Shown: piece by piece, positions 10,303 through 22,109 of the stretch | Position numbering within the stretch: the stretch's first letter is position 1 | Layout: every line of letters begins with the position of its first letter | Source: Ceriagrion tenellum | Lineage: Eukaryota; Arthropoda; Insecta; Odonata; Coenagrionidae | NCBI GenBank assembly: GCA_963169105.1 | Contig: OY720637.1 | Coordinates: 28,949,925-29,013,924, forward strand | Length of the DNA stretch: 64,000 nt | Reading direction: 5' to 3' | The notes under the pieces: model-generated | What the model saw: the letters and a program-made list of their open reading frames with translations, nothing else | Database searches by the model: none | What the model was told of the DNA's origin: nothing | Position numbers and translations under genes: made by a program

Positions 10303-10452
10303 TTTGATCAGTTATACCAAAAAATATTTAGTAACAAGGGTTTTTCATAAGATTAAATAGTTTGTGACTAGTGTCGCAAAGTTATGAACAAAGTTACACA
10401 ATGTCAAATCATGTAAATTAACACTAATGAAATTTTCGATGGTAGTACGGGA
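10303..10452 (+). repeat. R2 direct repeat, copy 2
   Basis: This second R2 copy starts immediately after the LINE-E fragment. Confidence 0.8.
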
Positions 10453-10500
10453 ATGTCATGTCTCACTTCCTCCTTTCGGTAATACTTTCGACCGCAAGTA

Positions 10501-10767
10501 AATTACTTAATTAATTCCACAAAATATATACATATAGATGTTAGCCTACCATCCCTCCCTTTTCCCTGTCCTCCCACGTAAGCAATCTCCAAATGACATC
10601 AAAAAGTTTGGTGGTACCCTGACCTTCTATAACCCCCACCGGAATAAACCCCTAGTGTATATAAGCTTGCTCACCCGGCAAACGAAAACACCTTGAAAAT
10701 GGTGCATATGCGCCGCCACCGTGGTCGGTTTTTGTAAATAAATGTGTGGAATTAACTAAGTATTTTT
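10501..10767 (+). mobile_element. Short element with ~30-bp inverted ends (snapback type)
   Basis: The left end (ATTACTTAATTAATTCCACA) and the reverse complement of the right end (AATACTTAGTTAATTCCACA) match over about 30 bases. Near the right end lie CCTTGAAAATGG and a TGTAAATAAATG tract, an arrangement shared with the other snapback units and with the Penelope tail at 24338. No coding region is present. Confidence 0.5.
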
Positions 10768-10787
10768 CTTCTTAACCATGTTTCAAG

Positions 10788-10920
10788 AAGGTTTACTCGA
10801 CCGAATTCGTACAGAGTCGTTTGGGGTAACGTTCGGCGTCCCACAAGGAAGTGTCATCGGCCCCCTGCTTTTCCTCATTTCAAGCAATTATATTAACGCC
10901 AGATATTCAGATGTTAAATC
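10788..10920 (+). pseudogene. Non-LTR reverse transcriptase fragment
   Basis: One frame reads FQEGLLDRIR, then GVPQGSVIGPLLFLI and NYINAR before a stop near 10926. GVPQGSVIGPLLF is the conserved RT block before the catalytic Asp box. Only about 40 residues remain, and the catalytic (Y/F)xDD box is not included. It is comparable to the same block of LINE-E at 47760-47820. Confidence 0.8.
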
Positions 10921-11509
10921 CAATTAAATTGTCTTAGAAAAATAGTATTTCTCGCCCTCGATTCGGTTGCTATGTGTTCCGATATTTATCCACGAATTGT
11001 GGATCGGTCTTTCTACGGCCTCGACCTCTACCATAGCGGGCCTTCGCTCATTTATTTCTTCCAATGAAATGTCCCGTTCATGTCTCACTTCATCCTTTCG
11101 GTAAGACTTTCGACCGCAAGCGTCACTCATATATGCTGAGTGCGCGCCTTTTCTTGTTTTTATCATTGGCGCGGTGCCATCGGCTTCTTTCCTTAATCCG
11201 ACCGCAAAAAGTGCTTCTCCAGTGGTTTTGAGTGAAACTTATTTTTTTTCATTCTATGGATTTAATGAAAGAGCCTTGGATATTTTTTTCCGGTTTCATA
11301 CGGTAAAATTTCGTGCTCAGAACGTATTCTTCAATTTGTTGCACTTCCACGCTTAACTGATACTCGTTTCCAAACTTCTTGTCTTTTTCCTACCTAAACT
11401 GGGATATTTCTGTCATTCACGTCCGGGAGCGTTATGGATAATTCTCAATGCAGTTGAAAATTCTGCCGTCATTACTTAATGCAAACAGGAATTATGTTGA
11501 GTTGTCGTC

Positions 11510-12231
11510 CCATATCTATCACTAATGAAGATAACCATAATAAAACAAAAGTAATGAGATTCTCTGGGACAAAGAAAGCGAGGCTGGTGATTAAAGTTGG
11601 AGGGCAGAATCAGGAGCAAGTAGATCATTTCAATTACTTAGGTAGTGCGCTAGAAGAAAACGGACATAGTAGCAAAGACATACGGAAGAGAATAGCGTTA
11701 GCTAAGGAGGCGTTTAGTAATAGAAGGGAGCTGATGACGGGGACCTTATGTAAGAATGGTAAGAAAAGGCTAGTGAAGAGCTTGATATGGAGCGTGGGCT
11801 AGTATGGTGCAGAAACGCGAACCCTCAGAAAGGAGGACGGGAATAGGCCGCAGGGGCATTTGAAATGTGGGTGTGGAGACGGATGGAGAAGGTGAGGTGA
11901 GTGGAGAGGAAGAACTACGAGAAAGTGCTTGAGACGGTGGGCGAGGAAAGGAAACTTCTTAATGAAGTCCAAAGTAGACAGAGTAGGTGGTTGGAGGATG
12001 TAATAAGGGGCGAGGGGTTGCTCTAGAATTTGATAGAGGGCGGGATGTTGGGCAAGCGGGGAAAGGGAAGAAAGTGAATGGGTTTCATGGACGGGATGAA
12101 GAAGGGTAGATCGTATCCTGAGGCGAAAAAGGATATACTAGATGGAGATAGGCCCCTGAAAGTGTAGAAAACTGGGAGGTAGCTTTCTGTCATTTAAAAA
12201 ACCTACCTTTACCTGTAGAATACTTAAATAA
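11510..12231 (+). pseudogene. LINE-A copy 2
   Basis: The frame 11479-11802 gives the RT thumb and C-terminal side, with KTKVMRFSG, VDHFNYLGSALEENG and VKSLIWSVG. Broken frames follow with WRRMEKV, NYEKVLETVGEE, GKRGKG and MKKGRSYPEAKKD. The copy ends at the family 3' signature (ACCTACCTTTACCTGTAGAATA). The first methionine is not a real start, and stops and frameshifts make it inactive. The neighbour at 10788 belongs to another LINE family. Confidence 0.8.
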
Positions 12232-12959
12232 TAATATCTATCACTTGCGTTGAAAATTCTTTTGTGTAAATTTTTCTGTGCAATTATTATCTTTTCTTAG
12301 TGATAATTCATCTAGTAGCTCCAAGGTTGATTTGCTAATAAGTATTTTATATCACCGACGTTGAGTTCTTCACTGAAGAAGGGATTAGGCGATAGCTGTC
12401 ATAGTTAACCTTATAAGAAGTAAGGGAAAAGGATTATTATGTGATTTAAGTATTCTCGCGAGGATATTGGCGGAATAAACTCTAGATGAGTACTTTTCAA
12501 CGATTTTATGATATTATGCTTAGGGAACGACTGTAAGATAAGAAATATTGAATGAAGTGAGGTAAACTTTGAATGCTTTTGCCTTGGACTAAAACATTAC
12601 TCATGATGAAAATTTTCTTGCGAGAATGAGAGGGAAGGAAGTCGTTTTTTGCAATATGCCTTTCGTGTGGCAAATAGGTCTGGAAGTGTAGCGATCGCGG
12701 CTTGTGGCGGATTTTTTCTAAGTCTTGAAAACATTTTAGCCGTTTGACCTCTCTTTTTGATTCACATTTATTAAATCTCTTGCCGTGAATCCCGGCGTGG
12801 TATGAATAATACACTGATTTAACGTCTTTTGTGACTGAAAAAGAGCCGCGTGTTCATCACTGTCGAGGAATCTTAAAATCGCCGAGGGGAATTGTTGATT
12901 TTTTTCCGTAGCTTCGCGTTTCTCGTTGAGAAGAAGCATTCTGTTTAGTCATCAGCGCT
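12232..12959. other. No gene recognised
   Basis: AT-rich sequence with short open frames on the minus strand (12506-12939). These are without domain features and have no repeat relative in the window. Confidence 0.5.
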
Positions 12960-13520
12960 TTAACGAAAGAACGGGCCCGGTTCGTGTTTGTTTTTCATAA
13001 TAATGACCCGCTTTCCGTCGGGAAAGTTTGAATTTTGTGTCTCTCCCCCTTCTTCCTGTCTCGCTATTTTCGCTCGTGACGGTTCATGCCATTCACGGGA
13101 GGAGCCCGCTCCTTCTCCACCCCGAGGTGGATTCGCTTCCCGATTCTCATTTTTTGGAATGTTTTCCCTCCTGACCGCTCGGAGGGATGGCGCTGCTGCC
13201 GCGAGTGAAAAATCCCGAAAAATCTGTCACAAGGTCTCTCATCTCCGCTTCATGTCCTCCTCCCCTATCTCCTGTTCCATGTGTCTGAAATTTTCATTCC
13301 TCCCCTCTCCGCCGTCGGCTCCCGAACTTCAGCGGCGCCACTTGTAGCGTCTCTCGTAAAGGTGATTATTCATTCCTCACCATTATTTTTTTTTCCTTCC
13401 GCAGCCTCCACTCGGCTGGCAATTTTAAAGAAGCGGCAAAATGGAAGGTGCATCCCCAAAGGAAGGCTATCTTCCCCTCTAGGAGCGTCCATTAGCCGTG
13501 GCTGCGATATTTGAAGCCAT
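12960..13520. other. GC-rich segment, no gene recognised
   Basis: CpG-containing, C-rich sequence with several overlapping plus-strand frames (12988-13347, 13281-13514) of low complexity (P, S, R rich). No domain is visible. It could be a promoter-type island or a UTR. Confidence 0.3.
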
Positions 13521-13683
13521 CGTCCTTTCTGTGACTCCCTGGTGCCATGCTTCGCAAATTTTCTTCCCTTTTATTCCTTTGTAGGTCCCATCATCAGGTA
13601 AAGGTGACCTAGCGCGGTGCATATAAGTCATGAATTTTCCATAGGCTGCATGCGCCGATGTTGTTTACGGATTAATTTAAAGT

Positions 13684-14100
13684 TTGTATCAACTTTCATT
13701 GTATATTGAGTATGAATACTTGGGAGTAATAATTAGAGACGAGGGACAAAGTACGAAACAAGTTACAAAGAGGATTAATCAAACACAATTAGCAATAAAT
13801 AGACTTAACAGTATATTATGGTCGAAAGATATTCAAATGAAGATAAAGTACCGAGTATTTCAAACAATTATTCAAAGCATACTTCTCTGGGGATCAGAAA
13901 CGTGGGAAATGACCCAAAGACTAAGACCGAGACTGGAGGCCGTTGAAATGGATATTTTTAAGGAGAAGCTGCGGAATATCAAGGTTAGAAAGGAGTACCA
14001 ATGAAAATATTCGGACCAGGATTAATATAGAAAAAAAGCCAACGAAGAAAAAAACAGAAAATCATGAACTGGTTTTCTGCCTACTGACAGGTCCCAAACA
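13684..14100 (+). pseudogene. LINE-C, reverse transcriptase C-terminal part
   Basis: The frame 13684-14004 encodes YEYLGVIIRDEGQSTKQV, then KRINQTQLAINRLN, SILLWGSETWEMTQ and LEAVEMD. This is the usual order YLG...(thumb)...L.G.ETW...A.EM of RTE-like polyproteins. After 14004 the frame is interrupted. A partial second copy lies at 14878-15016. Confidence 0.75.
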
Positions 14101-14144
14101 CCAAAGCTGTCTTCAATCCGTCCTGTCCCGGGCCTCTTCCTTGG

Positions 14145-14558
14145 TTTCCTTGTAACTACATTTCATCCTCACTCCGTCTGTTATTTTCAGCCTTCTTCTT
14201 CCTATTCTCTTTTCTCTCTCCACTGTTCCCTCGACAGTTCTATTTAAAATCCCCCTCCTTCGTAAAATATTGCCGATTCAGTTTCCCTTTCTCTTCTGTA
14301 TTGTTTTCAGTAGTGTTATTTCCTCTCTAACTCTTCCCAGCACCTCCTCATTTCTTAATCTATCCACCCATTTCACTCTCTTTAGTCTCCTCCACACACA
14401 CACACACACACACACATCTCAAAAGCATTGATCTTGTCTATCTCTCCTCTTCCCAAGGTCCACGTTTCGCATCCATACAACGTAGCACTGCACACATAAC
14501 ATTTCACGTCTCTTCCTCAGTTCCAGGTCCATACCGCTGCAAAACATATTTCTCACCT
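14145..14558 (-). pseudogene. LINE-C-like tail on the minus strand
   Basis: Minus-strand frames give KRVKWVDRLRNEEVLGRV, then LLKTIQKRKGN, ILRRRGILNRTVEGTVE and RIGRRRLKITDGV, with upstream CAVLRCMDAKRGPW. This is the C-terminal region of an RTE-like LINE. It faces LINE-C at 13684 and contains the CA microsatellite. Confidence 0.7.
14391..14416. repeat. (CA)n microsatellite inside a LINE tail
   Basis: About a dozen CA units lie exactly where related LINE copies read CTCCACACCCACATCTC. The tract seems to have grown from that short CACACCCACA seed. Confidence 0.85.
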
Positions 14559-14559
14559 A

Positions 14560-15016
14560 TTAATATTGCTGTTTTCAGGTATTCTCGTCGCGTGTTTAGC
14601 TTTTCTGACTACAGTTTTTCCCCTCTTCCTGGGGGCGTCTTCAGGTCCGTAGGACATTTTTTAATTATTGTTATTATTTATTTCCCGTTGTTATGTATTT
14701 CGTTGCTAGTTCAGTTGACCATTATGTTCATCTGCTGGACATAGATTTAAAATGTGTCTCCATTGCCCGCTCCTCGCTGTGGTCCGACCACTCTCTCCCA
14801 GGTTGAGGCAAGTGGGTATCCATCCTCCCGATTGAAATTTGATGGATATTTAACCAGTTCTACTGCTTCTCTGACTGAAAGACGAGGGACAAAGTACAAA
14901 ACAGAGGATTAATCAAATACAATTAGTAATAAATAAACGTAACAGTATATTATGGTCGAAAGATATTCAAATGAAGATAAACACGCGACGAGAATACCTG
15001 AAAACAGCAATATTAA
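14560..15016. repeat. 39-bp perfect inverted repeat joining LINE-C pieces
   Basis: 14560-14598 and 14978-15016 are exact reverse complements (left arm TTAATATTGCTGTTTTCAGG...). The right arm is continuous with a LINE-C fragment (14878-14980) duplicating 13738-13840. The layout points to a rearranged or inverted insertion. Confidence 0.75.
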
Positions 15017-15020
15017 CAAG
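14878..15020 (+). mobile_element. LINE-C fragment 2
   Basis: GACGAGGGACAAAGTACAAA and TATTATGGTCGAAAGATATT repeat 13738-13840 with small deletions. It ends in the 39-bp inverted-repeat arm. Confidence 0.7.
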
Positions 15021-15183
15021 TATATGAGTCGCGGAAGCCTTCAAAGATATTTCTTACCTTATTAAAAGCTTCACTTCCCATAGCTATTCTTGACTTAATA
15101 TCTATCTCAATCTAGAGAATAGATCTCTAGAGATTATCTAGATATAATTAGAGAGTAGACGCCTAAAATAATTTGTATTATTA

Positions 15184-15752
15184 TTATGTATTCTACCGGT
15201 AAAGGTAGGTTTTGTTGAATCTCAGAGAATCTCCTCCCATTCTTTTACACATTCATGGGCCTATCCGCCTCTAGTATATCCTTTTTCGCCTCTAAATAAG
15301 ATCTACCCTTCTTCACCCCGTCCATGAAACCTATTCTCTTTCTTCCCCTTCCCCGCTTGCTCAACATCCTTCCCCCATCTCACTCTTCAGCAACCCATCG
15401 CCCTTTATTACATCCTTCACCCATCTGCCCTGCCTATCCCGAATTTCATTGAAAAGTTTCCCTTCCTCGCCCACCATCTCAAGCACTTCCTCGTTAGTCT
15501 TCCTTTCCGTCTACCTAACCTTCTCCATCCTTCTCCACACCCACATCTCAAATGCCCCTGCAGCCTATTCTCGTCCTCCTTTCTGAGGGTTCACGTTTCT
15601 GTCCCATGCAACGCAACGCTCCATATTAAACCCTTCACCTTCACACTTCATCTTCACAGCCTTACCCATTGTCCCCGTAATCAACTCTCTTTTATTACTA
15701 AGCTCCTCCTTAGCTAGCGCTCTTCTCTTCCGTATGTCTTTACTGGTTGAAA
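15184..15752 (-). pseudogene. LINE-A copy 3
   Basis: It starts at the family 3' signature (TATTCTACCGGTAAAGGTAG on the plus strand) and runs through TCAGAGAATCTCCTCCC, AAATAAGATCTACC, ATGAAACCTATTCTCTTTCT and CACATCTCAAATGCCCCTGC to the region before the YLGSA motif. Internal indels break all frames. Confidence 0.8.
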
Positions 15753-16310
15753 TGATACACTAACGTAAAAAGAATGGAGGAAAAACGATGGCCAAAAAAA
15801 TGCTGAACTGGCAAGCACAAGAGGAAAAGGGGGCAAGAAATGGAAATGAGACAATTTGGAGCCGTAGAATGGAATAATGGAGAGGCTTGGAGAGGAGGAA
15901 GCGAGAGACGGGCCTACAGCTGCATAAAACTCGCGTATAAATACATATCAACTTTCATCGTGGTGTCTGCCTATGGTGGCGCCTGTGGTATGACTCAGGA
16001 GAATAATCAGGATGAGTGAACATATGGGCTAGTATGTCAAATAACGAAACTAATATTTTCATTGCTGGTTAATTGGGGTTCATATGCTAGCGTACGAAGG
16101 GTGAAATTATCTCTTATATTTGTCAAGCAATTAAATGAAATCATTACAGACCCGTACGCCTACAAGTGCACTAATGGAGTCATCAAAACCTATTTAAGGA
16201 GTAATTTCAAGAAATAATGAAGAGAAAAGGACTAGAAACTTACTCGGCTCTATATATAATTGATGAAACCCTAGGTGTGTAAATGTACTGAAGAATGGGT
16301 TAGTTACGAA
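15753..16310. other. No gene recognised
   Basis: AT-rich sequence. A 63-codon minus-strand frame at 15760-15951 is without domain features. No relatives were found in the window. Confidence 0.5.
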
Positions 16311-16600
16311 TAAGGAGAAGCAAGTCAATTGAAGCCACTACAAAAACTAAGTTCATGTCAATAATAAAAGTCGTGATAACTTGGCGAGTTGTTTATAGCC
16401 AAGGCCTAACCATCAGATTACCATGTCTCCTGTCTCTTGGCTCATTTGGTCTAATATGTTTGTGAGGTTAATAAATGAAATAAGGAGAGGTAAGTCAATT
16501 GAAGCCATTACACGTCAATAAAAAAAGTCGTGATAACTTAGCGAGCTCTTTAATGCCAAAGCCTAACCATCGGCTTACTACACCTCCGGTTTGTTGGCAC
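16311..16600 (+). repeat. R3 tandem pair, 170-bp offset
   Basis: 16311-16430 and 16481-16600 share TAAGGAGA..., AAGTCAATTGAAGCCA.TAC, AAAGTCGTGATAACTT and GCCTAACCATC. The second copy lacks a few bases and runs into SINE-1. Confidence 0.75.
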
Positions 16601-16755
16601 ATCTGATTCGAGAACGAGACGCCAAATCGACAAGCCTGGGTTCAAATCCCAGTCTAGGATAATAATTTTGTACACTGTGAACTTCACGCAAGTGTGAGGC
16701 CATTGGCGGGTGTCTGACTCCGTTTAAAGTTACTTGGCGGCAGTTCTTTGAACTG
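16600..16755 (+). mobile_element. SINE-1 copy
   Basis: CTGGGTTCAAATCCCAGTC is a tRNA-like B box and T arm. A SINE-1 body follows (GTGAACTTCACGCAAGTGTG, GGCGGGTG, GTTTAAAGTTAC). The A box is poorly preserved. A minus-strand open frame here is a by-product. Confidence 0.7.
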
Positions 16756-16904
16756 TAAGTGCAATTCATATTACAGACATCTCTCCGCTTATACTCTGAG
16801 CTATTTCATATTTGAATGTGATTCCTTCACGACGTTGCCTTTACACTTCCTGCATGGTGGAGTCTCTGCACATCTTTCATTAGTTGATGAAGATCGAGTC
16901 TCCT

Positions 16905-17350
16905 GAGCTTGTTCATTCATAATTCGCGGGGTCGCCCGCGGGGCGAAGGCAAGTGCTTCGGTCGCGTTCGGATTAGTTCGTTATATTTCCCGCTCGCCCG
17001 GGATGGAGGAGTGAGATGGGTTGTTTTTACAGTTTTATCAGCTCGTGGCAAGTGCGAGCTAACGGGTAGTTCTCACACACTCTCACACTCACGGACAGGG
17101 ATTGAGCAAACAAGAAGTGAGAAAAAACCCATCCTCGCGCCTTTACGCTCAAGTCGATATCCTCCTCGCTTTTTTTCAACCCTCTGTGCTCCTCGCTTTT
17201 AACGCCTACAGCACGGTGGCAGGAAATAGGTTAAGCATGAGCGAATGCCTCGCTTGCGTCGTATTAATGGCGGTGTTAGCGAATTCTCTCGCTTCGTATC
17301 GGAAGCTGATAAAGCTCACCGCTGCGTCCCTTTATAATGCCTGAAGCCCT
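16905..17350. other. GC-rich segment, no gene recognised
   Basis: CpG-rich island (GGTCGCCCGCGGGGCGAAGG near 16930) with two overlapping plus-strand frames, 16909-17202 and 17102-17344. Neither has a recognisable domain. A regulatory island or first-exon UTR is possible. Confidence 0.3.
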
Positions 17351-17575
17351 CCATCAAGAGCATATCTTAATTCACGTTAGAGGGAAAAACTATTTTCACC
17401 CGTCTGCTGTACCACAGTTGATATGAATAAACGTAAGCGGCCCCGTCCCTCATATTCTATTTGCGGGAGCTTTGGTTTAAAATCGCTTCTAGTAATAGTA
17501 TGATGCTACACGGGTATTTAAGGCAATGGAATGGGATATAAGATTTTAAGTCTATTTCCCCCTGTAAGGGGTTGT

Positions 17576-18352
17576 ATCTTCAATTGGTGATATCTCAGTT
17601 ATAGCCGGAAATCGCGATGATCTTCATAAGTCACTAAACGTAATAGACCAAGTTCTCCAAGAGTACAACATGAAAATAAATAACTCGAATAGTAAAAGCC
17701 TAGTATGCGAAAAAGATAGTATGAATATTGATACCACACTGGGAAGAGGGAAATTAGAGCAAGTGGGTTCCTTCACCTATCTCGGAAGTATTAACCCGCG
17801 GGACGGAAAAAGTACAACGGCGGATACAGCGGAGAATACCCAAAGCTAAGATGTTTACGGGGAAAACGCAACTGCTGTGCTCAAAGAAGATATGACTACA
17901 AACCAAATAAAAATAGAACATGCGCCGAGAACATGCGACAGTATGTGAAAACAATCGTGTGTAGCGTGGCATTCTAAGGATTGGAAGCATGGACCATTGG
18001 GAAAGCTGACCAGAAAAGACTGAAAGTCTTCGAAACTTGGTGCTGGAGGAGGATGCTGAAGATAAAATGGACGGAAAAATAAGAAATTATGAAGTGCACA
18101 GAAGAGTAGAAGAGGAAAGAACCATATGGAACATCATAGAGAAAAGAAGAACAAGATGGATTGGACACACCCTAATACGCAATGGGTTTGTGAGGAATAT
18201 AATTGAAGGTAAAATAGTTGGAAAAATCTCAGGAGGAAGATCCAGGAATAAGTTCATGGACCAAATAAAGAGGAAAGTACATAGTAAGAGATACCAGGAG
18301 GAGAAGGGTGTAGGGCTGCAGTCAACCAATCTTAGGATTGAACAACCAATGA
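17576..18352 (+). pseudogene. LINE-B copy 1, RTE-like polyprotein tail
   Basis: Frames give DLHKSLNVIDQVLQEYNMKI, then GKLEQVGSFTYLGS, the WCWRRMLKIKWT-type block and RRTRWIGHTLIRNGFV, then IEGKI and RNKFMDQIKRK. This matches the order of RTE-like LINE polyproteins from the RT palm to the C-terminus. The catalytic-box region reads IGDISVIAG where (Y/F)ADD is expected, so it is decayed. The 3' end is GGGCTGCAGTCAACCAATCT and GGATTGAACAACCAATGA, shared with 23430, 53340 and 57085. The stretch from 18037 is the longest open part. Confidence 0.8.
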
Positions 18353-18359
18353 TATCATC

Positions 18360-21110
18360 TTCAAGTAGGGCATCTTATAGCATGCTCGTTTCTGCGTTTT
18401 TTATGTGCGTACAAAATTCACTTTTCATTTTCTTTAGCTCAATTTAATTTGAGTTTGTCACATTACACGTAGTGCCTCAAGTATAATTCTTATTCCCTCA
18501 ATAATTATTCTTGCCATGTGTTAGCACGAGGTTGGTGCTTTTCGAGACTTTGTCAGTCCTTGACTGAGTTTCTTCAAAACTGTAATTCATCCGTAGCGTA
18601 CATTATGTAGGTCTCGTGTTTTGTTGGGCAACATTAGTGCGTTCATTCCTTTAAGATCTTCGTGGCTTGTCCACATGGCTTTTCAAGTCGACGCGCCAAG
18701 AACATGCGCCGGTTGCCTAAGGACGTATCACCTTTTCATCTTAACCCTCACCGCAGACGGTTGGGGGCAAATTCTTTGGTGTCAGGAATGGGGACGCCGG
18801 TGAGAAAAGCCAAGTATTAACGTTTTGAGTGGCATGCGTGGAGAATGATACTCGAGGAGCGGGGAATGAGAGACGGGAGGAATGATATGACGAGCTCGAG
18901 GGAAAAGAAGGCCTTTTCTAAACTGTGGCCCGGTTTTGCTCGCGCGACAATATATGGTTTGAAAATTGCCTGAGCAGTGAGCGAAATTTTTTCTGAGAAG
19001 AGTGATGATTCATGTTGCCCGGTGCATTATTTTTGTTGCATGTAATGTAGTGGAAGATAAAGTGGCGAATATGTCAATATACCTTCACCTTTTTTTACTC
19101 TATTTAACCAAATTTTTGCTACGGCATCCAAATTTCCATTTATATCCAGTTTTTTTTATCAAAAAGTTTGCTTGTAAGTTTGAATAACCATTTTTACTGT
19201 AGGCGCTGTCATTAACATGGTAACAAGACGTTCAAACATCGGCAGGGAAGGAATAAAGTAAGTATCCCGTTCGTGTATGTTCTTATCTAGGCAGTGGATG
19301 ATAATCTGGATACCTTTACAGTCTTCAGTTTTTCATCTATATGCTCAATAATGGACTTTTATGTGACTGTGAGATCTTGCATTTAAAATTATGGTTTGAA
19401 ATATTTCCCGAACATTGAGCAACATTTTTTTCGAAAATTTATCCAAGTATAATTCCTATTCCATCAACAATTTTTCTTGCCTGGTGTTCTTCTTATTTTC
19501 AATGTTCTATTCTTAGTTTCGATTTCCGGACATCGAAACCTAGGTCGCAGTAAAATTTATTTCCGTAGATAATTGTAAATTTTTCATTTCTACATTAGCT
19601 ATAGTGTATTCTAATGAAGTAAGTTGTATCCTCTGAGGGTAATACGGAACGATGAATGACTGTCGGGCACTAAAATCAAACCGAAGATAGCAAAAGTAAA
19701 AGTATAATGTGTCGGAAACTGCTACGGTGAGCCTAGACGTAAATTTTAATTAATTTTCCCTCCATCTCTCTACGTCAGCTATCACTTAACGTAGCAATTC
19801 GGATCCTGCGATTTCAGTGTTTACAATCTTCATATTTGTTTTCGTGTTTTACCAGCGCAAGCCTCACATAACATGGTCGTTGTCATGAATAAAGGGATTA
19901 CCTCGGAGGCTATTATAGAGCACTGAACCCTCGAAGTCTTGCATTGGCTTCTTAGCTTTCATCTTGCTGGGAAGCTCTTAAATGCCAACCAGGTGATCGC
20001 CGTTTGCATTGGCGGCGTTGAGGATGACTTTGTATAAGAAATGTTGCCTTTTGAGCGTAGGAGGAAGGCGCCACTCGTATGACAGGTATTTCAGAAGCAA
20101 ATCTTGAAATAAATTTCCTTTCATTAAAGCTTTGGTTTAATGTATCACTTGCAATATTAAATCACTTGCAAACGACCTTCCTGACACCGCATTCTTCCGA
20201 TGGTGACTATATTTGGATGAATATAGATCTTGTTGATTGCATTGAAGTATATGTTGTTCGTTTAGTTGCTAGGTGGAATTTGAGGTCATTCATATCAACT
20301 TATTAATCGATAATCAAGCTCTCGGATTAAAATATGGCCACAGTGTGGGTGAGCAGGAGGGGCCTGTCAATAAAACGCACCAGTAAATTAATTGAAGATC
20401 AAATTATTATGATTTCTATCATCTTTTCGCAGATAATTAACGTCAAACAGTCTTGATGCATGTATAATACATAATGTGATGTATTTGTATTGGAAAAGGT
20501 TAATGTTGTGTGACAGACTTCGTGAATTGCGAAACTAAGCGGTTAAGCCTTGTAATATTTGGATTCACCATTGCGTACCCTTGTGGCCCGGATAGAAAAT
20601 TGAATGTCGTAATGCAATCGTCTTTAAACCTCCTGAGAGTGAGTTGGAACCAATCGACTTGACAAATTCCGTGTTGCAGTCTCTCTCGCCATAAAAGCCT
20701 TCCTTCCACGTCGTCTCTTCCAGGTTAACTTATTTTGGCGGTTTGCTATTAATGGGTCGTAATTGATCGTGAATCAAGTGTCGAAGATCTTTAATTTGTT
20801 CCCGGCTGTTTGTTTCGTTAATTTCAATCCATTTCGTCGCTAGAAGACAAATATTATTTTTCCTAAGAGTTCTTCATGGTTTTGATGTTGCCACTGCAAC
20901 GTATACACATTGAATTCTTTCCATTATGTTTTAGCGTGAGAATCATAGTCTCTTTTTATTCCGTTGTGGTTAATAGATCATTTTTTTATTGTTTGATGCA
21001 AGAAGTGTGCGAATCACGGATTTTCATTTACAATCGAGTCGAAGCATATTTTTCAAAAAAAAAAATGTAAGATTTACATGGAACGAATGTGATAAAATTT
21101 TCTAAAAAGA
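18360..21110. other. No gene or repeat recognised
   Basis: About 2.7 kb of AT-rich sequence. Open frames at 18621-18803, 19002-19187, 20079-20306 and 20500-20709 (minus) are under 80 codons, with no recognisable domain and no partner copy in the window. Confidence 0.5.
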
Positions 21111-21114
21111 TCAA

Positions 21115-21345
21115 ATGAAATAATTAAATTCGTTTACGAATCGAATTCGAATCATAACTAAAAACTGTAGTAAAAATTGTAGTAGTTCAATAGTTTTTAG
21201 AATAAGCGCCATGTTTGAATTCCTGATGTAGCAATTCGAAGACAAATCATGCAGATTCGATCGTCTCGGATCTCCAATAGCTAAGCATCCGTTTCGCTGG
21301 CGCACCGAATCGAATAATGCCTGATTCGTTTTTATTCAATTAATT
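21115..21345. mobile_element. Possible degenerate inverted-repeat element
   Basis: The left edge (AATTAAATTCGTTTACGAATC) and the reverse complement of the right edge (AATTGAATAAAAACGAATCAGG) are similar. GATTCG/CGAATC words are frequent in between, as in subterminal repeats of hAT-like elements. No clear target duplication was found. Confidence 0.25.
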
Positions 21346-22109
21346 TCCAAAACATTCACTCAACTTGATTTAAAACGTTTCTGTTATAAGGCCAGTCAAC
21401 GCCAGTCTAATTTCAGCGAATTAGGAACCAAGTTTCAGAACCAAATGGAAAAGAATGAAGATTTAAGACCGTGTAGTGAGGAATATTAATGGGAAAAAGT
21501 TTCGAGGCTATTTGAAGAGGAAAGAGGTGTCGTGGATTCGGAGATGGGAACATGAATCTCTTAGAGGTGAAGGCTTGAGTGTGGAAGAAGGCGATAGAAG
21601 ATATAGTGCGAAGAAAGAATAGAGTTGGAACGTCGGACTGAATAAAGCAAGGCAAAAGGTACAAGATAAGTTGGCGCTGTCAGAAACTTTTCAGTCAATC
21701 GTGCAGCGGAGTTGATTATGTAGTTTGCGCGAGATATTTCCCTAGATTATTGAGATCATGTTCAAATTCTGTTTCATTTTCGACAACTCTAAGAAGCAGG
21801 AAGTAAATATTGTTAAAACGATGGTCTAAAAAGTTTGTTTTACTTTTCTTAAATTCCTAGTAATTGATAAAATATATAAACAGTGACACTCGATTTATTT
21901 CTTTGTAAATTTACACTCGTTTTTCTCCCTCATTTAAAAGAAATATATTTAGTAAAACACACTTCCTTTAACAGCGTCTCATTCAACTCACTCAACAGTG
22001 TATCACACTTCCTTTTCCTTCCACACACTACTCCACACTTTTACCTCCTGGCTCGACACTGTCTCATTACGTTCCCCCCCCTTCCTTTTTAAACAAACTC
22101 ACCGTTGCC

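Larger units (their letters stand above)
10456..11121. repeat. 44-bp direct repeat flanking a 578-bp insert
   Basis: 10456-10499 and 11078-11121 both read TCATGTCTCACTTC.TCCTTT...ACTTTCGACCGCAAG with a few mismatches. The intervening DNA holds a snapback unit and a reverse transcriptase fragment. The repeat is longer than a normal target duplication, so a segmental or tandem event is also possible. Confidence 0.65.
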
